From SAR324 cluster bacterium (GTDB lineage: Bacteria; SAR324; XYD2-FULL-50-16), in NCBI GenBank assembly GCA_028282885.1, contig JANQGX010000064.1, positions 1 through 64,000 of the forward strand: DNA of 64,000 nucleotides, in the 5' to 3' direction. Numbering within the stretch: the first letter of the stretch is position 1; each line of letters begins with the position of its first letter. Under the pieces are notes generated by a model, which made no database searches, was not told the origin of the DNA, and saw only the letters and a list, made by a program, of their open reading frames with translations. A program made the translations under genes and the position numbers. Below, one piece after another: positions 16,022-25,574 of the stretch.

Positions 16022-18292
16022 ATGAGAATCCGCATCAAATTTCGCATTTTGATCCTTATTTATGGGGCTCTTCCATTGCTAACGGTTGTGGTAGCCAGTC
16101 ACTATTTTCATTTTTATAATCTGGAGGGATTTCAAACCGGGCTGGCTCTGGGATGGCTCGTGTTTATTCTCATTCTGGTGATTCCTTTGCTGGGATTGGA
16201 TTGGCTCTTTTTCAAGCAGTTTCGAACCATTACCAGGCACTGCAACGACATCAAAAACGGGGATTACACCTATTTTGAGCTGCCCAATCAGCCAGCGGAT
16301 GAGATGGAAGAGAACGAGTTGACATTTTTGATGCGCCAGATGAACTGGATGACTAAGAAGATAGCAGACCGAGAGAATGAGCTGGAAAGAAGAGTGGAAA
16401 GGCGAACCGCGGAGTTACGCAACGCTAACCGAGAATTGTTAGCCGCCAAGGAGGCAGCGGACGCCTCCGCCAAAACCAAGGGGGAGTTTCTGGCCACCAT
16501 GAGTCACGAAATCAGAACCCCAATGAATGCCATCATCGGGCTCGGGGACCTGCTAATCAAATCCGGCCTCAACGATAAGCAAAAGGAATATATGGAGATC
16601 ATTCGCAACTCCTCCCGGTCCCTGATGCGTATTATAGACGACGTTCTGGACTACTCCAAAATCGATGCCGGTAAGATTGAACTGGAGGAAGTTCCGTTCT
16701 CTCCCAGGGAGCTCATCAGGGAAGTGGTGGAGTTATTCCAGGTTAAAGCCGGCGAAAAAGGCATTGGTCTGACCATGGAATTAAACCCGGCCGTTCCGGC
16801 CAGGGTAAGAGGAGACATCCTGAGAGTTCGGCAGATTCTGCACAACTTTACCTCAAATGCCGTGAAATTCACCTCACAGGGTGAGGTCCGTATATCGGTC
16901 AGCACCTTTTCAGAAGGTGAAAATGAAACCGGACTCTCTTTTTGCGTCAGGGATACCGGTATCGGAATGAGCGATGAAACGCAGAAGAAGATTTTCAATG
17001 CTTTTATCCAGGCTGACAGTTCAACCACAAGACAATATGGCGGTTCCGGATTGGGGATGTCTATCTGCCGTCAACTGGCCCATTTGATGAACGGCAAGGT
17101 CTACGTCAGAAGTAGGGAAGGTACCGGCAGCCAGTTCTTTTTCGACATTGTGCTGCAACGGTGCGGTTGTGATCGACTTAAGGAATCCGCGCAACTGAAG
17201 GTTCCGGATTGCCAGACCTGTAATTTGAAAATGAAAGAGATTTTGGTGGTGGATGACAATCTGATTAATCGAAAAGTATCTGCCGAACTGCTCAGGGATC
17301 TCGGTTTGACCCCTCATCTTGCCGTCAGTGGGGAAGAGGCCATCAGGATTGTTGGTGAAAGGAGCTTCGATATGGTGTTAATGGATATCCGCATGGAGAA
17401 TATGGATGGTTTCGAAGCGGCCCGTCGCATTAAAGCCTTGCCCGATATGAAAGAGAGACCCATTGTAGCCCTGACCGGGAATATTACTGTCAGGGAGCAG
17501 ATAACCACCGGGGAATCCGACATTGATGACTACCTGCTTAAACCCCTGGACTCGAAAAGGCTTCACGCCATGATCCACAAATGGGCAAAATGCGTCGAAT
17601 ACCTGACCCCGCAAGTCACCTCACCCTACTATTCCAAATCCGGAGATCCTGAAATCGAACCTGAACTTCGGGATCTTGAAGGCATTGATATCAAGAAGGG
17701 ACTTGTCCGCTGGAGGGGGAAAAAGAAGGCGTATTATGATATGATTGTTCATTTCAGCCGGGAGTTCAGATCGGTGATGGATCAGATCGAATCCGCCATC
17801 GTAGACGACGACCCGGAACAGGCCGAGTTTCTTGTACACAAAGCCAAAGGAGCTGCCGGTACTATTTCCGCAAACAAACTGTTTTGTGATCTGGAACAGC
17901 TGGAAACTTCGATTCTATCGAATCGAAGTGGCGCCAAGTCACTTTCCCTGGAATCCGGACGCCGTTCGCTTGCCATCGTTCTGATGTCTGCCGATAAAGT
18001 CAATGACCTCCTATCGCAAAAAAAAACATCCAAAAAGGCTGCCGATCGACTCGCAAATCGCAAACTGGCCCCGACCCTGCAAAAGCTGGATCAGTCCCTC
18101 GCACAATGCAACCTCTCGTCTCGCAGGTATTTTGACGAGGCCAGGGAACTGTTGAACGGCAATGAATTGGAAGGAGAACTGAAACAACTGGAGCAACTGA
18201 CCCGTAATTTTGAATTCGATGAAGCAAGGCAGGTTCTGACCATTATTAAAAAGAAACTAGCGGTTGAAACCAATCGAACAGGTGATATTTGA
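16022..18292 (+). CDS. Hybrid sensor histidine kinase (HK-REC-HPt)
   Basis: This 756-residue inner-membrane kinase has two N-terminal helices (about 8-27 and 41-64), a HAMP-like linker and coiled coil (to about 150), a HisKA domain with SHEIRTPMN (phosphoacceptor His162), an ATPase domain (N box near HNFTSNAVKFT, DTGIGMS, GGSGLGMSIC), a receiver domain starting near residue 407 (ILVVDDNLINRK, phosphoacceptor in VLMDIRM) and a C-terminal HPt-like domain with VHKAKGAAGTIS. The periplasmic part is only about 13 residues, so it probably senses an internal or membrane signal. The next gene, an REC-GGDEF-EAL protein, starts one base after its stop and is the likely phosphorelay output. Confidence 0.92.
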   Translation: MRIRIKFRILILIYGALPLLTVVVASHYFHFYNLEGFQTGLALGWLVFILILVIPLLGLDWLFFKQFRTITRHCNDIKNGDYTYFELPNQPADEMEENELTFLMRQMNWMTKKIADRENELERRVERRTAELRNANRELLAAKEAADASAKTKGEFLATMSHEIRTPMNAIIGLGDLLIKSGLNDKQKEYMEIIRNSSRSLMRIIDDVLDYSKIDAGKIELEEVPFSPRELIREVVELFQVKAGEKGIGLTMELNPAVPARVRGDILRVRQILHNFTSNAVKFTSQGEVRISVSTFSEGENETGLSFCVRDTGIGMSDETQKKIFNAFIQADSSTTRQYGGSGLGMSICRQLAHLMNGKVYVRSREGTGSQFFFDIVLQRCGCDRLKESAQLKVPDCQTCNLKMKEILVVDDNLINRKVSAELLRDLGLTPHLAVSGEEAIRIVGERSFDMVLMDIRMENMDGFEAARRIKALPDMKERPIVALTGNITVREQITTGESDIDDYLLKPLDSKRLHAMIHKWAKCVEYLTPQVTSPYYSKSGDPEIEPELRDLEGIDIKKGLVRWRGKKKAYYDMIVHFSREFRSVMDQIESAIVDDDPEQAEFLVHKAKGAAGTISANKLFCDLEQLETSILSNRSGAKSLSLESGRRSLAIVLMSADKVNDLLSQKKTSKKAADRLANRKLAPTLQKLDQSLAQCNLSSRRYFDEARELLNGNELEGELKQLEQLTRNFEFDEARQVLTIIKKKLAVETNRTGDI

Positions 18293-18293
18293 C

Positions 18294-20396
18294 ATGAATA
18301 GACAAAGCATCTTGATCGTCGATGACAACCCGATAAATATCGAAGTTCTGGGAAGTGCCCTGGAAGACGAATTTGAGGTAATTGTGGCCACCAGTGGTAA
18401 AAAGGCACTGGATATCACAAACTCAACCAACCCACCGGACCTGATTCTGCTTGATATAATGATGCCGGAAATGGACGGTTACGAGGTCTGTAAAAGAATC
18501 AAAAGCAACGTCAAAACCCAATCCATTCCGGTGATCTTTGTCTCGGCAAAAGGAGAGGTCGAAGACGAGGCATATGGTCTGGAGATCGGCGGAGTCGATT
18601 ACCTGAGAAAACCCTTCAACCCTGCCATCGCCCTGGCGCGAATTAAAACCCAGATCGAGTTGAAAGGTTACCAGAATCGACTGGAAAAACGCCTGGCAAA
18701 AAGCGAACTTGCCAGGGAAAGGCATCAGAAATACTTCCACAACCTTTTCAACAACTCTCCCCAGGCTATCGCCTTCGTTGATCAGGAAAATAAAATCATC
18801 AACATCAATCCCAGGTTTGAGATTCTCTTCGGCTATAAATCCACCGAAGCAATCGCCGACAAGCTGGACGATCTGGTGGTTCCGCAGGAAAACTTTAACG
18901 AGAACTCGCATTTTTTCCGCAGTGTGCTGCAGGGAGAACCATTAACTGTCGAAACAACCAGCAGGAATAAAAAAGGTGAACGGATACCGGTTTCCATGAT
19001 GGGTTATCCGGTGCGGATCGATGAAGACTACCGGGGTGTTTTTGTCATTTTCGAAGACATATCGGAACGCAAGGCCTTTGAAGAACAACTCCGCTACCAG
19101 GCATTTCATGACGCACTGACGGGTATCCCCAACCGGGTGCTGCTGATGGAACGGATCGATCGTGCACTGGCACGATCCAAGCGGATCGCCTCCTATCAAT
19201 TTGCAGTACTGTTGATAGACCTGGACCGGTTTAAAAGCATCAATGACAGTCTCGGGCATCTGGCAGGAGATGAGCTTCTGAAAACGATTTCCAACAGAAT
19301 CGTCAACAGCATCAGGGATATGGACACAGTTGCCAGGCTTGGTGGTGATGAATTTGCGGTTCTTATCGAAGATCTCAATGATACTGATGAACTCACAGTC
19401 ATCATCAAGCGGGTCCAGAAGAATATCGAACGCCCGGTACAAATCGGAGAAAACACGGTTCATATCTCCTCCAGCATCGGGGTTGTAATCAAAACCGATC
19501 GCTATGATTCCACCGTGGAAGTTCTAAGGGATGCGGATCTGGCTATGTACCATGCCAAGGAACAAGGCAAGGCCAATTTCAAGTTTTTTGATGACCAGCT
19601 TTACACCCAGGCACTGGTCTCCCACAGGCTGGAATCGGATCTGAGGACCGCTATTGCAAAAGGTGAACTGTACCTGCTTTACCAACCCATTGTTTCAGTG
19701 AGAACAGGAGATCTGGAAGGTTTCGAAGCCCTGGTTCGCTGGCACCATCCCTACTACGGCCTAATCTCTCCGGACCGCTTTATCCCTCTGGCGGAGGAAA
19801 CAGGGCTCATCGTAACCATTGGCCAGTGGATCTTCAACCAGGCCTGCCGGCAACTCAAGCAGTGGCAAAATGAGTACCCCGGGTTTTCGGACATGAAGAT
19901 GAATATCAATATCTCTGTCAAACAGTTCCTGAACGACGACTTCGTCTCCGACATCGACAGGATACTTAAAAACCTGGATCTGAGGCCCGAAACCATTAAA
20001 CTGGAACTCACCGAAAGCCTGCTGATGGAACATTCGGAATTTGCAGCGGAAAAAATCAGCGAGTTGAAGGCACTGGGTATTCAATTCGTTATCGATGATT
20101 TCGGGACCGGATACTCTTCGCTTTCCTATATACACCAGTTCCCGGTTGACGTGCTTAAAATCGACCGCTCCTTTATCCACAATATGGAAACAGGAAGCGA
20201 AAGCATCGAAATCGTCAAAACCATTCTGGCGCTCTCCACCAGCCTCAACCTCACCGTAGTGGCAGAAGGAGTGGAAAACGACTTTCAGTTAAATTCATTG
20301 AAAGCAATGAACTGCCACAAAGCGCAGGGATACCTCTTCTCCAAACCCCTCTCTGTTGACCAGGCGAGCCAGATCCTGCTGAAAGACGTCAATTGA
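18294..20396 (+). CDS. Response regulator with PAS, GGDEF and EAL domains
   Basis: From the ATG at 18294, one base after the kinase stop, the protein has 700 residues: receiver domain (SILIVDDNPINIEVL, phosphoacceptor in LILLDIMMPEMDG), a PAS domain at about 145-260, a diguanylate cyclase domain with intact GGDEF (RLGGDEFAVLI) and a phosphodiesterase domain with EAL (FEALVRWHHP) and DDFGTGYSSLSYIHQFP. Both c-di-GMP active-site motifs look complete, so it may make or degrade c-di-GMP depending on phosphorylation. An in-frame ATG at 18264 would overlap the kinase and displace the normal receiver start. The pair separates two metal-gene blocks and may be unrelated to them. Confidence 0.92.
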   Translation: MNRQSILIVDDNPINIEVLGSALEDEFEVIVATSGKKALDITNSTNPPDLILLDIMMPEMDGYEVCKRIKSNVKTQSIPVIFVSAKGEVEDEAYGLEIGGVDYLRKPFNPAIALARIKTQIELKGYQNRLEKRLAKSELARERHQKYFHNLFNNSPQAIAFVDQENKIININPRFEILFGYKSTEAIADKLDDLVVPQENFNENSHFFRSVLQGEPLTVETTSRNKKGERIPVSMMGYPVRIDEDYRGVFVIFEDISERKAFEEQLRYQAFHDALTGIPNRVLLMERIDRALARSKRIASYQFAVLLIDLDRFKSINDSLGHLAGDELLKTISNRIVNSIRDMDTVARLGGDEFAVLIEDLNDTDELTVIIKRVQKNIERPVQIGENTVHISSSIGVVIKTDRYDSTVEVLRDADLAMYHAKEQGKANFKFFDDQLYTQALVSHRLESDLRTAIAKGELYLLYQPIVSVRTGDLEGFEALVRWHHPYYGLISPDRFIPLAEETGLIVTIGQWIFNQACRQLKQWQNEYPGFSDMKMNINISVKQFLNDDFVSDIDRILKNLDLRPETIKLELTESLLMEHSEFAAEKISELKALGIQFVIDDFGTGYSSLSYIHQFPVDVLKIDRSFIHNMETGSESIEIVKTILALSTSLNLTVVAEGVENDFQLNSLKAMNCHKAQGYLFSKPLSVDQASQILLKDVN

Positions 20397-20406
20397 AAAA
20401 GCCGGC

Positions 20407-20604
20407 CTAAATCACCAGCCGTTGATTGCCTGAAACACCTCTACTCAACAGAGAAAGTCCATCCATTTTGAAGTACGTTTTGACAAGGGGAACAGACCAA
20501 ATCTCCTCTCCTGCTTTGTCCAGCTCTTCTTTGGGTCCTTTCCAGCTAAGTCGCACCAGAAATCGAATCCATCTCAGGTAGATCAGGAATAAAAGATTCT
20601 CCAT
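20407..20604 (-). CDS. Possible small hydrophobic-start protein
   Basis: A 65-codon frame follows the His-rich mini-gene on the same strand after 41 bases. It has a Leu/Ile-rich first 20 residues and a polar remainder (KGPKEELDKAGEEIW), which is protein-like, but there is no ribosome site before the ATG and no family I recognise. It could be the last gene of the nickel operon or chance. Confidence 0.25.
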   Translation of the reverse strand: MENLLFLIYLRWIRFLVRLSWKGPKEELDKAGEEIWSVPLVKTYFKMDGLSLLSRGVSGNQRLVI

Positions 20605-20645
20605 AGTTTATTGAATATATTGGATTAACCACACTGCTTATTAAT

Positions 20646-20855
20646 TCATTCTCCCGGCGAAGAATTGTGCGGGAACATTTTTGAGAGTATCTTTTGCAGG
20701 ATGTGGGTGATTTCCCCGGAGTGCTCAATGATCTTTGCCAGGTCGGCAGAGTATTGACCTGCCTGATCGATCCGTTTCCGGTATTCCCCGGTATGTTGTT
20801 CATTATGATCTAACCAGTGCTGCACGAGCACCCGGAGCTTTTCCTGTGCATCCAT
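20646..20855 (-). CDS. His-rich mini-protein downstream of CooT, probably metal-binding
   Basis: This 69-residue soluble protein starts right after the CooT stop codon, with AAGGAG eight bases in front of the ATG, so it is translationally linked to CooT. Near the N-terminus it has HWLDHNEQH (His13, His17, His21), then further histidines at 45, 51 and 63. Small proteins of the form HWxxHNxxH are known beside CooT and nickel transport genes; NCBI groups them, to my recollection, under a DUF name only. I infer a nickel-binding or nickel-delivery role from the His spacing and the neighbours. Confidence 0.65.
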   Translation of the reverse strand: MDAQEKLRVLVQHWLDHNEQHTGEYRKRIDQAGQYSADLAKIIEHSGEITHILQKILSKMFPHNSSPGE

Positions 20856-21041
20856 TTACGATCTCCTTGTTGAATCCAGTTTTACCCTGCCTTTCAGCAG
20901 ATCTATACTCTTTATATCCGCTTCCAGTATCGTCGGTGCCTCAAACAGGGTAGCAATTTTAATTGTTTTTTGGATGAACTCGATATGAACGACATTTTCC
21001 AGGATAAGTTCATCATCGAGATAAACAGCCGTTTGGCACAT
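20856..21041 (-). CDS. cooT: CooT-family nickel-binding protein
   Basis: The 61-residue product begins Met-Cys (MCQTAVYL), the hallmark of CooT-like proteins, whose Cys2 binds Ni(II) in the dimer. The pattern of short strands (ELILENVVHIEFI, then LEADIKSIDLL) and the length match the family. CooT was found as a small protein of the carbon monoxide dehydrogenase (CODH) nickel-maturation genes. An AAAGGAA ribosome site precedes the ATG. Here it sits in the leftward operon with CooC, NicO and a NikA-like binding protein, but no CODH gene is present in the window, so the nickel acceptor is elsewhere or different. Confidence 0.85.
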   Translation of the reverse strand: MCQTAVYLDDELILENVVHIEFIQKTIKIATLFEAPTILEADIKSIDLLKGRVKLDSTRRS

Positions 21042-21228
21042 AAGATTCCTTTGATTGAGTATCCCCGATCCGGGCTTGCGGGCAGGATTGATTTAGGTTT
21101 TACCAACACTGTTTCAAATGTCAGATACGGTTTTCCAAAGGGCAAAATTGAAAACGGGTTCGTTGAAATGCGGCAATCTATTCACCCGGCAAATCAACGA
21201 ACCAAAGGTTCTTTAAAATTTCAAGTCA

Positions 21229-22863
21229 CTAAGGATTGACTACGGTTTTTCCCCTGATGTTTTGCGGCAGGAAAGACCATTTATGGAAAATGCCATATCC
21301 GGGTGAGACCTGGTAGTTGTCATAGCTTTGCCAACGAAATGCCCAGAGACCTTTTGGATACCAAAGCGGAATCCTGTGGGGATAACGGTTCAGATACTCC
21401 TGGTACTCCCCGGCCACGTCAAATCTTTTCTCCCTTGTATCAGCATCAAACCAGCGGGCGATGATAGCCTCTCTTTCAGCGTCATGTCTCAGTTCTCTTT
21501 TATAATCTCCTTTATAGAGAATAATCAGCATATCCTGGTCTGCTATCCCGTGGGGAGTGATATCGCTGATAGACATATCGAATTCCCCGGTTCGCCACAT
21601 GGTGCTGGAATGGGTAGCCGGATCCAATACCTTGATGTGAAATTTCAATCCCACCTCTGCCATCTGCTTGATTATCATCTCACCTGCCCTTACATAGAGG
21701 GGTTGGTTTGATGAGATGATGATATTCCAGTCTATTTTGCTGCCATCGGGCATTTCCCGATATCCGTCTCCATCGCGGTCTTTGAAGCCAAGGGCCTCCA
21801 GCATTGTTTTTGATTTTTCGGCATCATATGGCTGCTGGAGCCCCGGTTTTGTCCAATACGCATCCGGATGCGGCCAGCCGTGGGTGCCTGTCTTCCCCTT
21901 GCCCAGCATGATCAGTTCCAACAGGGGATCGGGATTCACGGCATATCCAATAGCTGTTCTGACGTCACGATTGATAAAGGGTTCTCTTCCCAGGTTCAGG
22001 TTTGCCCAGACTCCCCAGAGGCTGGGAGATTCCATTACTTTTATGTTGGGATCCTGAATCCATTGATCCAATAGTTCGGGAGAGAGATGTCTGGCAGCTC
22101 CGTCAATCTGGCCACTCTTCAGCGCGGTAAACATAACGGACGGATCCTTGATCATCACCAATTCCAACTCATCCACCAGGGGCTTTCCCATGAAATAATC
22201 CGGATTGGCTTCAAATCGATAAAATTCGTCGGGTTTAAATTCAACAAGTTTGTACGGTCCCGTTCCAATTGGTAAGTCCATGAACTTGCGTGGTTGCTTA
22301 ACCCCTTCCCATTGTTTCTTCTGAATAATCGCCAGGTCCGCTGCTGTCACTTTGTCGAAATTGGGCATGGGTTTGGCGGATTTCACACGAACCGTCAGCC
22401 GGTCAACAACATCCACCTTCTCCATTCGGGGCACGGCACTGCAGTGGTGAGTCCAGCGATTGGAAGGTCCCTCACGATAATAGATATAGGTGAAAGCAAG
22501 ATCTTCGGCGGTCAGCGGGGTTCCGTCGTGCCATTTAACCCCGTCGACCAGCTTGATCTCCCATTCGGTATTATCGCTGCTGATCGGTTTAACGTATTCT
22601 GCCAGCCAATTTTCCCTTTCATCAACGTAGGGAGAAGGCTCCCTTAACTTGTCATGAACCAGCCAGAGCATCCAATCGTTCCACGAGTTTCCCACCGAAT
22701 AGGTCGTTACATTGGCCGCCTTGTTATAAATGCCGATGGTCAGCTTTTTTGCCTTTTGAGGTCCTTTGCTGACCTCACCGCCCTCTTCTCCTTGTTTCAG
22801 TGAATAGTAGGTCATCCCGAAAATGGCGATGATTACAAGTAGAAACAGAATTCCTTTTTTCAT
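21229..22863 (-). CDS. NikA/DppA-type substrate-binding protein of an ABC importer
   Basis: A 544-residue exported protein with one N-terminal hydrophobic segment (about 3-21) and the class C binding-protein fold (SBP_bac_5), including VKWHDGTPLTAEDLAFTY near residue 110 and GTGPYKLVEFKP near 200. The N-terminal segment is not followed by a clear lipobox, so it may be a membrane anchor or a cleaved signal. It should feed the NikB-like permease and the NikC-NikD-NikE fusion encoded upstream in the same operon. Relatives bind dipeptides, Ni chelates or opine metallophores; the CooC/CooT/NicO neighbours favour a nickel complex. Confidence 0.85.
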   Translation of the reverse strand: MKKGILFLLVIIAIFGMTYYSLKQGEEGGEVSKGPQKAKKLTIGIYNKAANVTTYSVGNSWNDWMLWLVHDKLREPSPYVDERENWLAEYVKPISSDNTEWEIKLVDGVKWHDGTPLTAEDLAFTYIYYREGPSNRWTHHCSAVPRMEKVDVVDRLTVRVKSAKPMPNFDKVTAADLAIIQKKQWEGVKQPRKFMDLPIGTGPYKLVEFKPDEFYRFEANPDYFMGKPLVDELELVMIKDPSVMFTALKSGQIDGAARHLSPELLDQWIQDPNIKVMESPSLWGVWANLNLGREPFINRDVRTAIGYAVNPDPLLELIMLGKGKTGTHGWPHPDAYWTKPGLQQPYDAEKSKTMLEALGFKDRDGDGYREMPDGSKIDWNIIISSNQPLYVRAGEMIIKQMAEVGLKFHIKVLDPATHSSTMWRTGEFDMSISDITPHGIADQDMLIILYKGDYKRELRHDAEREAIIARWFDADTREKRFDVAGEYQEYLNRYPHRIPLWYPKGLWAFRWQSYDNYQVSPGYGIFHKWSFLPQNIRGKTVVNP

Positions 22864-22996
22864 CTCTTCTCCTTAAAATCGGATTAATATTTGGTCGATT
22901 CGAATGACCCGGCAATGTGGATCGGAAACCCGAAATCTTGCCCGAACCTCCCGCTATTCGAATCATGAGCAAAAAAGTATACCGGCCGAAACTGAT

Positions 22997-23776
22997 TTAT
23001 CTCACTCCAATCCTTTCCAGAATACGAGATACCTCCTCCCTGTATTCCGAATCGCTGTCATAGATGGCGATTCCCCCCCTTTCTCCCTCTATGATACTAT
23101 CCGAATAGGGAAGAGATCCCACCAGATCCAAACCGAGCATCTGTTTTTTAATAAACAGCTCATCTTTCTCACTGCGAACCTTGTTGGCAACAAAACAGAT
23201 TTTTGAGATCGCCAGGTCTCTGGCAAATCGGTGAAACTGCTTAGCGGCTTTAATACTGCGAGTCCCCGGCTCAACTACGATTAACATGACATCAACAGAG
23301 GCGGCGGTTCCCCGCCCCATATGTTCGGTACCGGCCACCATATCCAAAACAACTGTCTCTTTCTCCTTAACTATCAGATATGACATTAAGGCTTTGATCA
23401 TTGTGTTTTCAGGACAGGCACATCCCTGCCCGGCTTTTTTGGTAGCCCCCATCATCAGGAAATGAATATCTCGATAACGGATCGCATACCGGTCGGGGAT
23501 ATCTTTGACCCTGGGATTGAGCTTAAAAAAGCTGCCATATTCTCCCGGACGGGCCCCGGTTCTTTCGGCAATCAACTCTGTCATTTCGGCAATGGGTGTG
23601 ATATCAGCCAAAATATGGTCGGGAATCCCCAAGGCCTCGGCCAGGGTTGGGTTGGGGTCTGCGTCAATAGCAAAAACTTCCCGACCTTTCCTGGCAAGTA
23701 CATATGAGAGAACAGAGGAAAAGGTGGTCTTGCCAACCCCTCCTTTTCCACATACGGCAAGTTTCTTGATCTCCAT
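22997..23776 (-). CDS. cooC: CooC-type nickel-insertion ATPase
   Basis: From the ATG at 23776 the protein has 259 residues. It starts MEIKKLAVCGKGGVGKTT (deviant Walker A of the MinD/CooC class) and has GQGCACPENT with the CxC pair (Cys119, Cys121) that binds Ni(II) in CooC dimers. CooC and AcsF use ATP to insert nickel into carbon monoxide dehydrogenase or acetyl-CoA synthase. The in-frame ATG at 23806 would overlap the NicO gene and lacks a ribosome site. No CODH gene is visible nearby; the operon partner is instead a nitrogenase-like enzyme, which makes its target an open question. Confidence 0.85.
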   Translation of the reverse strand: MEIKKLAVCGKGGVGKTTFSSVLSYVLARKGREVFAIDADPNPTLAEALGIPDHILADITPIAEMTELIAERTGARPGEYGSFFKLNPRVKDIPDRYAIRYRDIHFLMMGATKKAGQGCACPENTMIKALMSYLIVKEKETVVLDMVAGTEHMGRGTAASVDVMLIVVEPGTRSIKAAKQFHRFARDLAISKICFVANKVRSEKDELFIKKQMLGLDLVGSLPYSDSIIEGERGGIAIYDSDSEYREEVSRILERIGVR

Positions 23777-23786
23777 CTTTAACTCG

Positions 23787-25574
23787 TCAAAAAGCGTTGA
23801 AAACAATGTAGCATCCCAAACCGGTGAGAAACAGTGATGTCAGATAGGGAACAACAGTGGTTATTTTCCCGGCGGCCCGTGAATAAATCGTCAGATTTCC
23901 CATTGAGACGACCAAAACTCCTGTCAGCATCAATGCCAGTGACAAACCGACACTGAAAGCAAATACGACCATCAGTCCCGACAGGATCTGAGCCATGCTG
24001 ACTGCGATCAGCAGGATCGCCAGGGCATCCGGACAGGGTACAACCCCTCCCGCGAATCCCAATGAGAAAAGATGGCGCCAGGTCATCTCGTTACCCGGAA
24101 GATTTACAGTCCGCTTTCTGTTGAACCGACCCACGATTTTAACCAACAGTCTTTCTGCTGAATCAGTCTCCATCGGTGGCTGAAAGACTTCACCACCTTT
24201 TTTCCTGAGCAGATCCCCGATTTTTTCCCTTCTGGATCGATCCCTACTAACAAACGCATCCACGGCACCGGTTCTGACGGCTTTTTTTAACATCCCCAGT
24301 TGTTGATTTTCATCCAGGATACGTAACCAATGCTTATGATGGGTATCACATCCGGTCGAGCAGATGGTGATATCCTCTGCCCCGGCTGCGGCCAGGGAAT
24401 ATAAAACCGATTCGGATTCTGCTGCCAGGCTGAAATACTCCGTGGCTTCGGCAGCATTACCGTCGATCAGAATATTGACATTCCCCTTGCCAAAAACCTG
24501 AAAATTGGGAAGCAGATGGGCGTGATCAACCTCCAGCTTTAATCCTCTTCTAATCAAACTGTAGAGCCCAATGGCGATAACCAGCAATCCGGAAGCAACC
24601 GTTAATACCGGGATTACCCTGGAAGGCAGGAAGAGATAAGTAGCGGTCAAAGAAAGCCCGCCAAACAAGTAAATGCTGGCCGTATGGGTGAGGGTAACAA
24701 TCAAACCCAGTTGTACCGCCTGCACAACACTACCCCTGTTGGCAACCAGGTAGGCACCGACCAGCGCCTTACCATGCCCGGGTGTAAAAGCATGCAGAAA
24801 CCCTGCTGCCGCGGCCAAAACCAGAAGGAGCGCCATCTCTGCCGGACTGAATCGATCCATTTTCAGAATGCGAAGCAGTGACTTCATTCCGGCCAGATCG
24901 GATATCCTGTCCCCCAATGAATTGGAAACCGGACTTTGAGAGGACAACAGGTCTGCTTGCCAGACATGACCAACATCTCCGGGTTCGAAACCGTGCTTCA
25001 CACTGAACCTGATGCTGTCCTGGGTAATTTCATCCCTCTCTTCTTCTGTAATGAATACCTGATTTTCCCGATCACTGCTGATGTGAAGCGAATAAAGCGC
25101 AACACCGCTTTCCAGGCTGTTCCGGTACTCGAAATCATAACCGGCATGTTTCGGGATCGGACCATCTATCCTGCAATCCAGATAGATGGTCCCCACCCCG
25201 GTGATCAGTTCCGAGATCGCCGGAATCTCTGTAAAACCGCAATCAGGGCTAACTTCGTTATGATTGACGAGCACAACCATATGTCGAATGACATGGTTCA
25301 GAAAAGCCGATCTGCCCGATTCTGAAATCTCTTTTGTCTGGCGAGGATCCAGAATTTTCAGAAAGGGTTCTGCAATGAGAACACCCGGGGCGAGTTCCAG
25401 CTTGAAATCAATACCTTCCTGTTTTACAAACAGGCGTGTTTTCACAGACAGCTCATCCAGGACATGCGCATTCAGGGCGAGTGTATTAAAGACCAGGCAG
25501 ATAACCAGGATCCAGATTCTGGTTCCTTTGATCCGGCTGAATTTGGAACAGCTTCGATCCACAACTTCAACCAT
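23787..25574 (-). CDS. NicO-family nickel/cobalt permease with periplasmic N-domain and Cys/His insert
   Basis: About 595 residues. An N-terminal signal helix (near 18-35) is followed by a roughly 170-residue extracytoplasmic domain reminiscent of DUF1007, then membrane segments with HAFTPGHGKALVGAYL, the NicO/RcnA signature, and the second signature GGVVPCPDALAILLIAVS. Between the two membrane halves lies an insert of about 150 residues holding CSTGCDTHHKHW, a possible metal-binding loop. NicO proteins move Ni(II) or Co(II) across the inner membrane, as importers or exporters. The start is uncertain: the ATG at 25574 overlaps the preceding gene by 8 bases, and an earlier in-frame ATG exists at 25661. 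Confidence 0.82.
   Translation of the reverse strand: MVEVVDRSCSKFSRIKGTRIWILVICLVFNTLALNAHVLDELSVKTRLFVKQEGIDFKLELAPGVLIAEPFLKILDPRQTKEISESGRSAFLNHVIRHMVVLVNHNEVSPDCGFTEIPAISELITGVGTIYLDCRIDGPIPKHAGYDFEYRNSLESGVALYSLHISSDRENQVFITEEERDEITQDSIRFSVKHGFEPGDVGHVWQADLLSSQSPVSNSLGDRISDLAGMKSLLRILKMDRFSPAEMALLLVLAAAAGFLHAFTPGHGKALVGAYLVANRGSVVQAVQLGLIVTLTHTASIYLFGGLSLTATYLFLPSRVIPVLTVASGLLVIAIGLYSLIRRGLKLEVDHAHLLPNFQVFGKGNVNILIDGNAAEATEYFSLAAESESVLYSLAAAGAEDITICSTGCDTHHKHWLRILDENQQLGMLKKAVRTGAVDAFVSRDRSRREKIGDLLRKKGGEVFQPPMETDSAERLLVKIVGRFNRKRTVNLPGNEMTWRHLFSLGFAGGVVPCPDALAILLIAVSMAQILSGLMVVFAFSVGLSLALMLTGVLVVSMGNLTIYSRAAGKITTVVPYLTSLFLTGLGCYIVFNAF

Noticed and set aside
20546-20803. An 85-codon frame overlapping the His-rich mini-gene
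   Set aside because: It is in another frame of the same strand over a gene with a strong ribosome site, and its composition is not protein-like.
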